Part shown: positions 9,478-19,070 of the stretch, one piece after another
Layout of the letters: the number at the start of each line of letters is the position of its first letter
How positions within the stretch are numbered: position 1 is the first letter of the stretch
Assembly (NCBI GenBank): GCA_035293825.1
Contig: DATGMC010000009.1
Coordinates: 11,240-75,239, forward strand
Source: Bog-105 sp021325235
GTDB lineage: Bacteria; Acidobacteriota; Terriglobia; Bryobacterales; Bryobacteraceae
Direction of reading: 5' to 3'
DNA: 64,000 nt
Notes under the pieces: model-generated
Told to the model about the DNA's origin: nothing
The model's input: the letters and a program-made list of their open reading frames with translations, nothing else
Databases searched by the model: none
Position numbers and translations under genes: made by a program

Positions 9478-11094
9478 ATGCCGTTCCCGAAATACCTGAA
9501 GCAGCCGAAACTCCTGAGCTTCGGTTTACTGCTCATTACGCTGCTGAGCGGGATTCTGATCGGGACCGTCATTAACACCGGCGTGCGGGCCGAGCATCAG
9601 GCACCCAATCCAGCCGCCCGCGATGCCACGCCGCTCAGCATTCCCCAGGCTGTTCCGATCGCCAACGAGTTCACGAAACTCACCAAACGCGTCGAGCCCT
9701 CGGTCGTGTATATCGAATCCGACTATCTGGCCAAACCAGGCCGGCAGAGCGCCCGGCGCAACGAGAATTTCGACGAGGACAACGGCGACGAGCCCGCTCC
9801 CAAGCAGCAGCGCGATCCCTCCGACATGTTCAAGAAGTTCTTTGGCAACGAGGAGCAGCCGCGCTCGTTCCGCAGCGAAGGATCCGGTACCGGGTTTATC
9901 GTCGATCGCAACGGCTACATCATCACGAATTATCACGTCGTCGAAAACGCCGATAAGATCAAAGTGCGTCTGGCTGGAGACGATATCGACTACAAGGGAC
10001 ACGTGATCGGCTTCGATAAAGAAACCGACGTCGCCGTGTTGAAAATCGATGCCCGGAAACCGCTCACGCCAGTTGAAATCGGCAATTCCGATAGCGTTCA
10101 GGTCGGCGATTGGGTCATCGCTATCGGTTCGCCCTTCGGGCTCCAGGCCACGGTCACGGCAGGTATCGTTAGCGCACAGCGCACCGCCCGCGATCTGCCG
10201 GGCGCCGGGGCGTTCCAAAATTTTCTGCAAACCGACGCGGCCATCAATCCCGGCAACAGCGGCGGACCGCTGCTGAACATCCGCGGCGAGGTGATCGGTG
10301 TCAACACCATGATTGCCACCCACAGCGGATCGTATGAAGGTATCGGCTTTGCTCTGCCCTCGAATCAGGCTGTTAAGGTCTACAACGACATCATTCGGGA
10401 AGGACGTGTGGTGCGGGGTTCCTTCGGGATTCAGTGGTCGCCCGGTGGTAGCCAGGCTGACACCTTACAGGCATTCGGCCTCGATCACGGCGTCCTCGTG
10501 GACAGCGTGAATCCCACTGGTCCGGCCGGAAAAGCCGGTATGAAGCCCGACGATATCATCGTTTCGATGAATCACGAGCCGGTCAAAGACGGGCAGGAAT
10601 TAGTCACCAAAGTCGCCGACATGCCGATCGGTTCGGTCGCACTGGTCACGGTCGATCGCGACGGCAAACGTCTCGATCTTAAGGTTGCAGTGGCTGACCG
10701 CTCGGTTGTCTGGAAGGATCGCCTGGAAAGCGAAGACCGGCCCGAAGCACCCGCTCCGTCCTCCCGGCCAACGACTCGTCCTGCTAAGTTCGGCATCACC
10801 ATCATGCGGCTCACCGATCGCGAACGCAGAGATCTGCAGATCGCCGATAAAACCGGCGTGAAGGTCGTGGCAGTCGATCCCGGATCTTTCGCCGACGACA
10901 TTGGCATGGCCGAAGGCGACGCCATTCTGTCCATCAATCGCCAGCCCGTCACTTCCACCGAAGATGTCACCCGCGCCCAGGCGAGCATCAAACCCGGTCA
11001 ACCGGTCGCTGTCCATATCGTCCGCAACAGCACGCCCGGAAAAACGCCTGAGCCGCAGCGCTTATATCTCTCCGGCCGGCTGCCGGAAGACTAA
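9478..11094 (+). CDS. degP: Do-family serine endopeptidase (DegP/HtrA)
   Basis: This 538-aa periplasmic protease/chaperone degrades or holds misfolded envelope proteins. An N-terminal hydrophobic segment (about 12-32) is a signal anchor or signal peptide. The trypsin-like domain shows the full triad: His153 in NYHVVE, Asp184 in ETDVAVLKI and Ser261 in NPGNSGGPL. Two PDZ domains follow, around 310-400 and 430-530. A charged, disordered insert at about 85-128 before the catalytic core is longer than in E. coli DegP. The gene stands alone, and envelope-stress regulation is expected for the family but is not shown by the sequence. Confidence 0.95.
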   Translation: MPFPKYLKQPKLLSFGLLLITLLSGILIGTVINTGVRAEHQAPNPAARDATPLSIPQAVPIANEFTKLTKRVEPSVVYIESDYLAKPGRQSARRNENFDEDNGDEPAPKQQRDPSDMFKKFFGNEEQPRSFRSEGSGTGFIVDRNGYIITNYHVVENADKIKVRLAGDDIDYKGHVIGFDKETDVAVLKIDARKPLTPVEIGNSDSVQVGDWVIAIGSPFGLQATVTAGIVSAQRTARDLPGAGAFQNFLQTDAAINPGNSGGPLLNIRGEVIGVNTMIATHSGSYEGIGFALPSNQAVKVYNDIIREGRVVRGSFGIQWSPGGSQADTLQAFGLDHGVLVDSVNPTGPAGKAGMKPDDIIVSMNHEPVKDGQELVTKVADMPIGSVALVTVDRDGKRLDLKVAVADRSVVWKDRLESEDRPEAPAPSSRPTTRPAKFGITIMRLTDRERRDLQIADKTGVKVVAVDPGSFADDIGMAEGDAILSINRQPVTSTEDVTRAQASIKPGQPVAVHIVRNSTPGKTPEPQRLYLSGRLPED

Positions 11095-11117
11095 GCCGGA
11101 CTGCTTCGTCGGAATCT

Positions 11118-13541
11118 TCACTCGTTTCGCAACGCCGTTATCGGATCCACTCGCACCGCCCGCCACGCCGGTACCAGGCTCGCGAGCAGTCCCGCCGCGC
11201 TCAATATAATCGCGGTCACGGCGAAAGTAGCGGGATCGAGCGCACTCACCCCGAACAGCTGTGCCGAGGCGATTCGCCCCAGCAGCGCCGCACCCGCTAC
11301 GCCCGCCACAATCCCTACTGCCACCAGCCGCATGGCCTGCCCGATGATCAGCGCCAGGATGCTGCTTCGCTCCGCGCCGAGTGCCGAGCGAATTCCAATC
11401 TCCCGAGTCCGCCGCGCCACGCTGTAGCTGATCACTCCATACAGCCCAAGAGCCGCCAGCAGCAGCGCACTCGCCGCAAAAATCATCAGCAATCGCGCCG
11501 CAAACTGCTGCGGCCCGAGAGCCCGCGAAATTCGCTCCGGCATGCTCGCAAAATCAAAAACAGCCTGCGCCGGATCGGCATTGCGCACTGCTTCCCGGAT
11601 TGCGCGCGCGAGTTCTGTCTCTCGCAGCCGGCCGCGCACCACCAGAAACGTATCCGCCATCGGCTGCTGATACAGGCAGAAATAATAAGCACCGCGCCCC
11701 GTATCCGCTGCCAGGCTCGCTTGCTTCACATGCCCCACAATCCCCACAATCCGCGCCCATGCTCCGCTTCGCCTCAGCCGCTGCCCAAGAGGATTTTGGT
11801 TCGGCCAATAGCGCTGCGCCAGCGCCGTATCGATAATGGCGACCGGTTCGCCCCGAGCCGTGTCGCCATCATTGAAAACACGGCCTGCGATCAACGGAAT
11901 CTGCAGCGCCTTGAAATACTCCGGTGTCGTGTAACGCGAAGAACCATGAAAACCCGGATCGCCCGGCGTCTGCACCCGGCCTTCGATGGAGAAGGAAGCG
12001 GTCGGATCTCCCCAGCCGCCCGAAAAAGGCACAACATTCACTGCTGCTGCCGCCGAGATCCCCGGCGTCTGCTCCAGGTGATCGATTACCGTGCGATAGA
12101 ACGCCGCGCGCTTTTCGTTGTCCTTGTACTCGGGTGAGGGCAGCGCGATCGAAGCCGTCATCGTACCGCGCGGATCGAATCCGGCTTTGACATTGCGCAG
12201 GTTCGAGAGGGTCTGAAACAGCAGCCCCGCGCCCACCAGCAAGATCAACGCCAGCGCAATCTGTCCCGCCACCAGTGCCGACCGCAGGGTCTGCCGGTGC
12301 GCGCCTTCGGTCTGCGAGCGGCTGCCTTCTTTCAGCTGATCGTAGCTCTGGCCCAGCCGCGATGTGTTCCAGGCCGGAACCAGCCCGAACAGCAGCGCGG
12401 AAATGACTCCCGCACAGACCGCAAACAGCAGCACATGCGCATCGATCGCGACCACCAGCGTCGTTCCCAGCTGCACCTGCGCGAGCGCCAGCAATCCGCG
12501 CAGAATCCCGTACGCCAGTAACAGCCCAGCCAGAGTCCCAGCCGCGCCCAGCACAAACGATTCAGCGAGCGCCTGCCCGATAAGATCCCCGCGGTTCGCA
12601 CCCAAGGCCGTACGAATCGCCAGTTCGCGCGCCCGCCCCGTCCCGCGCACCAGCAACAGACCCGCGATATTCGAACAGGCAATCAGCAGCACCAGCGCTA
12701 CCGCACCAAGCAACAGAAAAATCGGCCGCTTCAGATTGCCCGCCGTGTATTCTGTGAACGGCTCGATCACCATGCTCCACTGCGCGCCCCGCGCATACGG
12801 AACCACGTCGAGCACACGATTCGACAGCGCCTGCACGCTCGCCACGGCACGCTCATATGTCACGCCGGGCGCCAGTCGCGCCGCTACAAAGTAGTTTTCG
12901 TTGAATCGATTATCCGGCCCATACTCGCCCGCTGCCAGCCCGATCGGCATCCACAAATCCGCCTCCGCCGGCCAGCGAAAATCGCGCGGCATCACGCCCA
13001 CTACGCGATAGGGCGCTTTGTTCAGATCCAGACTACGCCCGATCACCGCGCGATCGCCGCCAAACAAGCGCTGCCATGCGGCATAAGAGAGCACAACCAC
13101 ATGGTTCGCTCCCGGCTGATCCTCCTCGGCATGGAAACCCCTCCCGAGCAGCGGTTTCGCGCCGAACACATCGAACCACTGCCAGCTCACCAATCCAGCC
13201 TGCAGCCGCTCGGCCGATCCGGTTCCGGCGTAATTGAAGTCCTCCACGTCGAGCAGCGCCGCTTTCGAAAACACCGCCCGGTCCTCGCGTATGTCCGCAA
13301 AGTCCGTCGCCGACATGCCGATCTTGTCCAGGTTCAGCTTCTTGTAGTCCACCCGCGGCGCTATCAGCCGTCCCGGATCGGCCACGCCCGCCGGATGGAA
13401 CAGCAAACTGTTCACGACACTGTAAATGGCCGTGTTGGCGCCAATACCGAGTGCCAGCGATAGCACCACCGCCAGGGTAAATCCCGGACTCTTACGTAAC
13501 GTCCGAACCGCATAACCAATGCCTGTGCGCGCAGCCGTCAT
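11118..13541 (-). CDS. ADOP-type ABC transporter permease (duplicated MacB_PCD-FtsX)
   Basis: This is an 807-aa Acidobacterial duplicated orphan permease. It has two copies of the MacB periplasmic core plus FtsX membrane unit, each with four helices, so no separate partner permease is needed. The start at 13541 is preferred over a start at 13601 because family members begin close to the YAVRTLRKSPGFTLAVVLSL segment. The characteristic ALGIGANTAIYSVVN follows, and the C-terminal half repeats it with ARRTREIGIRSALGA, ending in RVDPITALRNE. No ATPase is adjacent, which is typical for these orphans. The family is related to macrolide/lipoprotein exporters, but its cargo is unknown. It is divergent from TonB receptor 1, with a palindrome between them. 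Confidence 0.9.
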   Translation of the reverse strand: MTAARTGIGYAVRTLRKSPGFTLAVVLSLALGIGANTAIYSVVNSLLFHPAGVADPGRLIAPRVDYKKLNLDKIGMSATDFADIREDRAVFSKAALLDVEDFNYAGTGSAERLQAGLVSWQWFDVFGAKPLLGRGFHAEEDQPGANHVVVLSYAAWQRLFGGDRAVIGRSLDLNKAPYRVVGVMPRDFRWPAEADLWMPIGLAAGEYGPDNRFNENYFVAARLAPGVTYERAVASVQALSNRVLDVVPYARGAQWSMVIEPFTEYTAGNLKRPIFLLLGAVALVLLIACSNIAGLLLVRGTGRARELAIRTALGANRGDLIGQALAESFVLGAAGTLAGLLLAYGILRGLLALAQVQLGTTLVVAIDAHVLLFAVCAGVISALLFGLVPAWNTSRLGQSYDQLKEGSRSQTEGAHRQTLRSALVAGQIALALILLVGAGLLFQTLSNLRNVKAGFDPRGTMTASIALPSPEYKDNEKRAAFYRTVIDHLEQTPGISAAAAVNVVPFSGGWGDPTASFSIEGRVQTPGDPGFHGSSRYTTPEYFKALQIPLIAGRVFNDGDTARGEPVAIIDTALAQRYWPNQNPLGQRLRRSGAWARIVGIVGHVKQASLAADTGRGAYYFCLYQQPMADTFLVVRGRLRETELARAIREAVRNADPAQAVFDFASMPERISRALGPQQFAARLLMIFAASALLLAALGLYGVISYSVARRTREIGIRSALGAERSSILALIIGQAMRLVAVGIVAGVAGAALLGRIASAQLFGVSALDPATFAVTAIILSAAGLLASLVPAWRAVRVDPITALRNE

Positions 13542-13561
13542 GTGAGTGGTAACGCAATCGG

Positions 13562-13578
13562 TGCTGAATTGTTCAGCA
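13562..13578. promoter_or_regulatory. Perfect 17-bp inverted repeat between divergent genes
   Basis: TGCTGAA-TTG-TTCAGCA sits in the 65-base gap between the ADOP permease and TonB receptor 1 genes. Its position suits an operator acting on both promoters, or a short leader hairpin. No known regulator motif was matched. Confidence 0.4.
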
Positions 13579-13606
13579 TTTTGTTGGCTCGTTTGCCGCA
13601 CACCGT

Positions 13607-16600
13607 ATGCTGGGTTTCATGTCATCGCGGGGAGCGCTGCTCAAAATCTTATTGCTTTTGACCGGCGCGCTCGGCCTGTTGCGCTTCGCATCGGCCCAGA
13701 CGACGCCCGCCACCTTCGACTGGACCGGCTCCGTCCGTGACGGGTCGAACCGCCCGGCCGCCAAAGCTGTCGTTGAGCTGCGTTCTTCCAGCCAGCACTT
13801 TCACGAGCAGGCGAACGATGCCGGAACGTTTCACATCCCGGGTGTTCTTCCGGGCAGCTACCGTTTGTTCGTCGAATTCAACGGGCAAGCGTTCCAATCC
13901 ACGCAGCCTCTCGCCTTTCCACTGGCCGGACCTTCGGTTCTGACGCTCGCTGGCGACGGCTCCGTCCGTCTCGACCCGAGCGCTGCCGCCCAGCCCGGCG
14001 CCACGCTCTCGAGCAGTTCCGTGACCGCGATCCCGCTCAATAAACGCGATTTCAGCCAACTTCTGCTCCTTGCGTCGGGCACCATGACCGACACCAACGG
14101 CACCACCAATTTCACCCAGCAGTTCGCCATCAACGGGCAGCGCGGTGTAGAAGCCGTCTTTGCCATGGACGGTGCTGATACCAGCGATCCCGAAATGGGC
14201 GGCGCCACCATGTCGAACTTCAACGTCGATGCAGTGGAAGAAATTCAGTCGCAATCCGGCTGGATGCCCGCCGAGATCGGCCTGGGTGCCGCCGGTTTCA
14301 CCAATATCCTCACTCGCGCCGGCACCGATGCGCTGCACGGATCACTGTTCGAATTTCTGCGCAACTCCGCGCTCGATGCCCGCAATTTCTTCGATCGCCG
14401 CACGCCTGAAAATCCCGACCGTATACCGCCTTTTCGCCGCAACGAGTTCGGCTTCACGCTCGGCGGCCCTGTGCCCTGGCGCAATGCCTCCAGCGGGACT
14501 CAATTCTTCCTCGAATACCAAGGCTTCCGCCAGGTGCTCGGCACAACCCAGGTGTTGGCCGTGCCCACCGCAGCCGAGCGTGCCGGTATCGATACCACCG
14601 CTTACTCCGGCGACACGCTTTTCGTTCCGGTAAACCCGACGATCTCCACGCTCCTCAACCGCTATCCGCTCCCAAACGACCCAACCGGAGCATTCGGCGT
14701 CCGCACCTACTCCACATCTTCGAAAGTGATCACCGACGCCGATCAGTTTTCCGCACGGCTCGATCGCCAGCTTTCTCCGCACGACCGCCTCTCCGCGCGC
14801 TTCAGCTGGGACAACCTGAAAGGCCCCACCACCAACCCGGACCAGACCGCCATCGACCCCAGCTGGGGAATCACCTACATCGACCACCAGCGCAATGCTG
14901 TTCTGAAGTGGGCACACACTCCTTCGGCCACCTTCAGCGCCGAATCCTCTCTCAGCTTTACCCGCACCACTCCGCAATTCCCGACCGCAAATCACACCGA
15001 TCCATCCCTGATCTTCGGCGATGCGCTCTACGAAGCCTTCGACTCGGCTGCCGGTTCCATCACAGCCTCCTTCGGCAATCTCTTCGAAGCGCAGCAAAAT
15101 TTCACCTGGACGCGCGCCCGGCACACTCTTAAAGCCGGCGGGCTCGCCATCGCCAACCGCGACACGAGTTACTTCGGCATCGCCGCCAACGGCCAGTACA
15201 CCTTCGGCGGCGGCCCCGCTTTCGCCACCGCCAATATCCGTTCCCTTAGCGGCCTTCACGACATCAGCCCCGGCCAGCAGCTTCCCGATTCACTTACCGG
15301 CCTGCTGCTCGGCAGCGCCTTCTCCTACACGGTCGCGGTCGCCCCCGCACAGTTCCCGCAGGGCGATCAGATCGGCGTCGCTGCCGTGTCGCGCTATGGT
15401 GTAAACGCCTACTTCGAAGACACCTGGAAAATCAGCCCCAGCCTTCTTCTCGACTACGGACTGCGTTACGAACTCTATTCGCCGCTCAGCGAACGCGCCC
15501 ACCGCACCGCCGGATTACGCTTTGCGGACACATCCCGGGGCCCCGAGCAGTTCTATCTCATCAATCCCGAGCCGCGCTATCGATGGCTGGGCAACAACTG
15601 GGGTCCGCGCGTACGCCTGAGCTGGCAGCCGGCGCACGATCTATGGATTCGCGCGGGTGGCGCGCTCTCCACCATTCCACCCAACCTCTGGCAGGACAAC
15701 TCGCTCACCGGTGCCGCGCCGTACGTCGATTACCCGCGCCTTACCGCCTCGCCAGCAGCACCGGTACGGATTGGCACTCGCGTTACGCCTTCTGATCTAC
15801 CGCCGGTCTACTCGCCCTCTGGACAAGACATACTTGCCTCGGGCAACTCAAAAGCCGTTCCGGCCAATACCGTGTGGGACGTCAACCGCTTCGAACGAGA
15901 ACTCGCGGCGACCACCGGCAGCGCCATCTCGCCCCTCAACGCCAACGCCATCTCGCCCGATTTCCGCAACGCCCTCCTCGGCACCTGGACCTTCAGCGTC
16001 GAACGCGCGCTCCATGGCCTCAGTCTGAGCGCCGCCTACATCGGCACGACCGGCATCGACCTGCCAGCCGCCAGCTTTCCTAACGCTTATCCCGGCGCAA
16101 CCGCGCAATTCGCGCCTTATACGCAGTTCGATCCCTCGGGCCAGATCACAGGCGGCTTCGGCACCGACATGGTCATTACCAATCGCTCGCACTCGACATT
16201 TCACTCGCTCCAGACATCCGCGCAAGGCTCACTCGGCCAGCTCGGGCCCCAGATTCAGGCCAGCTTCACCTGGTCGAAATCGCTCGACGACACCAGCAGC
16301 GTACTCGGTCCCGGAATCGGCAGCACCTCCGGCGCGACCGCACTCGCCTGGCCGCAGGATCCCTTCAACACTCGAGCAGACAAAGGACCCTCCACTTTCG
16401 ACACCGAGCGCGTCTTCACCCTGACTCTCGTGCAGGACCTGCACGCCGAACGGGCGCCGCTCATCCGCCATTTAGGTCGAAGATTGACCAGCGGCTGGCA
16501 ACTGCTCAACATCTCGAGCCTCACCAGCGGCCTCCCGTTCACGGTCTACTCCGGAATTCAGCAAACCGGCGCAGGCTCGCAGGGCGCCGATCGTCCCGAT

Positions 16601-16993
16601 CAGATCGCCACGCCTGACCTCTCGACCAGCCGCACCGTGCGCGAGGATTATTTCGGCCTCGGCGCAAACAACTCATCCTTCTTCTCCATACCGGTTCACG
16701 TGTCCGCCGGCACCGGACCGAATCAAGGCGTATTCGGCAGTCTCGGACGTAACACGTTTCGCGGCCCTGCGCTCTACAACTACGATTTCGCCCTGATCAA
16801 GGACACGCCCTTTGAGCTCGCGCGTGCCCACAAGTCCGTCAACCTGCAATTCCGCGCCGAGTTCTTCAATCTTTTCAACGTCGCCAATCTCGGCTTACCC
16901 TCAAACGTGCTCACCGGCTCCGGCTTCGGCATCATCAATCGCACCGCCGGCACATCCCGCCAGATTCAGTTTTCGATAAAAACCATGTTCTAG
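13607..16993 (+). CDS. TonB-dependent receptor 1 (Oar-like, carboxypeptidase-regulatory N-terminus)
   Basis: This 1128-aa outer-membrane beta-barrel has a signal peptide ending ASAQ, then a carboxypeptidase-regulatory-like beta domain (about 35-125, with DWTGSVRDGSNRPAAK). A plug-like region contains INGQRGVEAVFAMDG and AVEEIQSQSG, and a long barrel ends in the aromatic KTMF, the usual signal for BAM insertion. The class resembles Myxococcus Oar and is greatly expanded in Acidobacteria, with oligosaccharide or protein ligands suspected. A second ATG four codons downstream (13619) gives a better signal peptide. It is divergent from the ADOP permease. The ligand is unknown. Confidence 0.9.
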   Translation: MLGFMSSRGALLKILLLLTGALGLLRFASAQTTPATFDWTGSVRDGSNRPAAKAVVELRSSSQHFHEQANDAGTFHIPGVLPGSYRLFVEFNGQAFQSTQPLAFPLAGPSVLTLAGDGSVRLDPSAAAQPGATLSSSSVTAIPLNKRDFSQLLLLASGTMTDTNGTTNFTQQFAINGQRGVEAVFAMDGADTSDPEMGGATMSNFNVDAVEEIQSQSGWMPAEIGLGAAGFTNILTRAGTDALHGSLFEFLRNSALDARNFFDRRTPENPDRIPPFRRNEFGFTLGGPVPWRNASSGTQFFLEYQGFRQVLGTTQVLAVPTAAERAGIDTTAYSGDTLFVPVNPTISTLLNRYPLPNDPTGAFGVRTYSTSSKVITDADQFSARLDRQLSPHDRLSARFSWDNLKGPTTNPDQTAIDPSWGITYIDHQRNAVLKWAHTPSATFSAESSLSFTRTTPQFPTANHTDPSLIFGDALYEAFDSAAGSITASFGNLFEAQQNFTWTRARHTLKAGGLAIANRDTSYFGIAANGQYTFGGGPAFATANIRSLSGLHDISPGQQLPDSLTGLLLGSAFSYTVAVAPAQFPQGDQIGVAAVSRYGVNAYFEDTWKISPSLLLDYGLRYELYSPLSERAHRTAGLRFADTSRGPEQFYLINPEPRYRWLGNNWGPRVRLSWQPAHDLWIRAGGALSTIPPNLWQDNSLTGAAPYVDYPRLTASPAAPVRIGTRVTPSDLPPVYSPSGQDILASGNSKAVPANTVWDVNRFERELAATTGSAISPLNANAISPDFRNALLGTWTFSVERALHGLSLSAAYIGTTGIDLPAASFPNAYPGATAQFAPYTQFDPSGQITGGFGTDMVITNRSHSTFHSLQTSAQGSLGQLGPQIQASFTWSKSLDDTSSVLGPGIGSTSGATALAWPQDPFNTRADKGPSTFDTERVFTLTLVQDLHAERAPLIRHLGRRLTSGWQLLNISSLTSGLPFTVYSGIQQTGAGSQGADRPDQIATPDLSTSRTVREDYFGLGANNSSFFSIPVHVSAGTGPNQGVFGSLGRNTFRGPALYNYDFALIKDTPFELARAHKSVNLQFRAEFFNLFNVANLGLPSNVLTGSGFGIINRTAGTSRQIQFSIKTMF

Positions 16994-17015
16994 CGAGCTG
17001 CCTTTTTGCTGCGTA

Positions 17016-17513
17016 TCACCTCACGCCGCCCTGTTGCTCGAGTTTCATGATCAACGTTCGGCAATACAAAAGCGGAATCGCTCCGAAAACACCGAAGCTG
17101 CAGTCGAGCAGTCTCCAGGCAAATGGGATGTGTCGAATGTGCCCGGCAATCAGAGCCAGCGGCAAAACAGCCGCGCATGCAACCAAACCAAACGTCACCA
17201 CCCATTTGTTACGCACCGGTTCACGATACGGCCCGATAAAGGCTAATGCGATTACCAGGTGCGCGAACGCGAGCCAGTCTGTGCCGTACGCGAGGAAAGG
17301 ATACCTTTCACCGGTTTCCGAAAGCGCGCGGGCGATTGTCTCCATCCAGGCTGTTAGCCCGAGTTTCAGCCCGACTGGTTCGAGCCATGGCTCATGCAGA
17401 AACCGCAACAGCATGTTCGCCTCCGCCCTGAGCGGAAAAGCCGTCAGCCCGCTCGCGACTAAACCGCACATGAAAATCGCGAGCGAGATCCGAATGCGTG
17501 CGAGTAGCTGCAT
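17016..17513 (-). CDS. Small membrane protein in the creD operon
   Basis: This 165-aa protein has four hydrophobic segments (about 8-28, 80-100, 105-125 and 135-155) and a basic C-terminus. It starts 21 bases after the creD stop on the same strand, so it is almost certainly co-transcribed with creD. I recognise no named family. Its tight position behind creD suggests a partner in the same inner-membrane function. Confidence 0.65.
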   Translation of the reverse strand: MQLLARIRISLAIFMCGLVASGLTAFPLRAEANMLLRFLHEPWLEPVGLKLGLTAWMETIARALSETGERYPFLAYGTDWLAFAHLVIALAFIGPYREPVRNKWVVTFGLVACAAVLPLALIAGHIRHIPFAWRLLDCSFGVFGAIPLLYCRTLIMKLEQQGGVR

Positions 17514-17534
17514 GCTGATATCAGTCCTGCTGCA

Positions 17535-18911
17535 TCAGCTCTGATCGGCAGCCCCGGCCGGCTGGGGCGAGCCGTACCAGTCTACTCGTCTCGTCAGATA
17601 CATCAGCAGTGCAATTGCGAAAAAGCTGCTCAGCGCGCCGATTAACAGGCTGTTGTCCTCCATTCGCAGTAGCAGATAAATCAGCGAATACAGAATGCCG
17701 AAGATGCCAAACGACCAGAGGACACGCCGACTGCCCTCAAAGATCCAGCCCGCATTCACGGACAGAAGCGAAACCGTTGCGCCTGCTGCAAGCAGAAAAC
17801 CGAGATCAAACCCGATTCGCTCCGACATCGACAAAAGCAACAGGTAAAAAATGATTTGCGCGAGCCCGACCAGGACATACTGTGCCGGATGTACGCGCCT
17901 GGCCGTCGTCACCTCAAACCCGAAATAGCATAGAAAGACCAGCCCGACTATGAGAAGCACATATTTCAGTGAGCGATATACGGACTGGTAAGGATCACCG
18001 AGCTGGACAAAGTAAAACCCCACTGCGGTCGCTTGTAGCCCGCTCAGCACGTCGCCTGCTCCCGAGGCGCGCAGGCCACGCGCGGTGAACGGAATCATCC
18101 ACTCGGCCCGAAAGCCTTTGTCGTTCACCGACCGGGTTACGGGGAGGACGCCACCGTCGAAACCGGGATTTCGCCAATCACCTTGCGCCAGCACATGAGT
18201 GGTCTTGCCATACGCCACAACCCCGATTCGTTCCGCGCCGGAGAACTTCATGCTGGACACAACGTGAAAGGCCGAGGGCATCTTCCCGTCCGTCGCCATC
18301 TTCACGTCGGGCCGGGCCGCTAACAAGCCGCCTTTGAACGGCGCCTTTTCCCTGTTCTGCGATAACAACCGGTCGGACAGCTCCGAAGGCGCGAGCCCAT
18401 AAATATGTCCGTCCAGCTCCAGCGTCGGATCCGCCAGTGCACCATGCAAATCGCTCGCGCCCACGATAATTTCCGCGCGCGTCCAGTCGAATTCCGTTCC
18501 TGCGGGAGGCGCGAGAGCAGACGAATCGAAATCTGACTCCAGCTTCAGCTCCGCCGCGAATACCGGTACGCGGAACAGCGAGCGCTTCCGTTCCGTTGTC
18601 GCCACCTTCACCTCCGCCCTGGCCTGCTCGGGAAAAATGAGGCAAATACCGTCGCTCAGAGATCCGGCCGGCGCGCCGGTGGACGCCCGGTACGGCACGG
18701 CGAACACAGGTCCCATGAATATCTGCGCGCCCCCGACATGCGCGCTGATTTCCTTCGTCACCTCCGACGCTCGCTGCATGCGGTCCGTCACCAGTTCACT
18801 CACGAATAGCGCCGGAATTGTCATGGCGAGAGCCAATCCGCAGACGACCATCAACTTCAGTCCCAAAGATCGGAGATCGCTTCCGCGATGACTGTTCTGG
18901 CGAGCGTTCAT
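17535..18911 (-). CDS. creD: CreD family inner-membrane protein
   Basis: This is a 458-aa CreD-type protein. It has one N-terminal helix (LKLMVVCGLALAMTIPALFV), a large periplasmic domain starting MQRASEVTKEISAHVGG, and about five to six C-terminal helices with the family segment HPAQYVLVGLAQIIFYLLLL. CreD contributes to envelope integrity and, in other bacteria, to colicin or beta-lactam responses. Its molecular activity is not established. The ATG at 18909-18911 has GGAAG upstream. Its promoter carries a palindrome (separate entry). No creBC or adjacent regulator gene is present, so the controlling protein must be encoded elsewhere. Confidence 0.92.
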   Translation of the reverse strand: MNARQNSHRGSDLRSLGLKLMVVCGLALAMTIPALFVSELVTDRMQRASEVTKEISAHVGGAQIFMGPVFAVPYRASTGAPAGSLSDGICLIFPEQARAEVKVATTERKRSLFRVPVFAAELKLESDFDSSALAPPAGTEFDWTRAEIIVGASDLHGALADPTLELDGHIYGLAPSELSDRLLSQNREKAPFKGGLLAARPDVKMATDGKMPSAFHVVSSMKFSGAERIGVVAYGKTTHVLAQGDWRNPGFDGGVLPVTRSVNDKGFRAEWMIPFTARGLRASGAGDVLSGLQATAVGFYFVQLGDPYQSVYRSLKYVLLIVGLVFLCYFGFEVTTARRVHPAQYVLVGLAQIIFYLLLLSMSERIGFDLGFLLAAGATVSLLSVNAGWIFEGSRRVLWSFGIFGILYSLIYLLLRMEDNSLLIGALSSFFAIALLMYLTRRVDWYGSPQPAGAADQS

Positions 18912-18927
18912 TAGTCTGCTTCCGACT

Positions 18928-18969
18928 TACTTTATTCTATAAAGTACATTGCATAACTGGGACTGTCAA
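18928..18969 (-). promoter_or_regulatory. creD promoter with overlapping operator
   Basis: Read on the minus strand, TTGACA (18969-18964) is followed after exactly 17 bases by TACTTT (18946-18941), a good sigma-70 pair about 30 bases before the creD start. The inverted repeat TACTTTA-N5-TAAAGTA (18928-18946) covers the -10 and the expected transcription start, the usual place for a repressor. The palindrome is AT-rich in a GC-rich genome. The regulator is unknown. Confidence 0.6.
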
Positions 18970-19070
18970 GCGTGCTTCCCTCGAATGCGCGACAAATCGC
19001 CGCAGAGCGCCCCGCGGTTCCCACGCTTCCGCCACATTTTCCACGGGGTGATAAAACTAGAAAACGAGAT

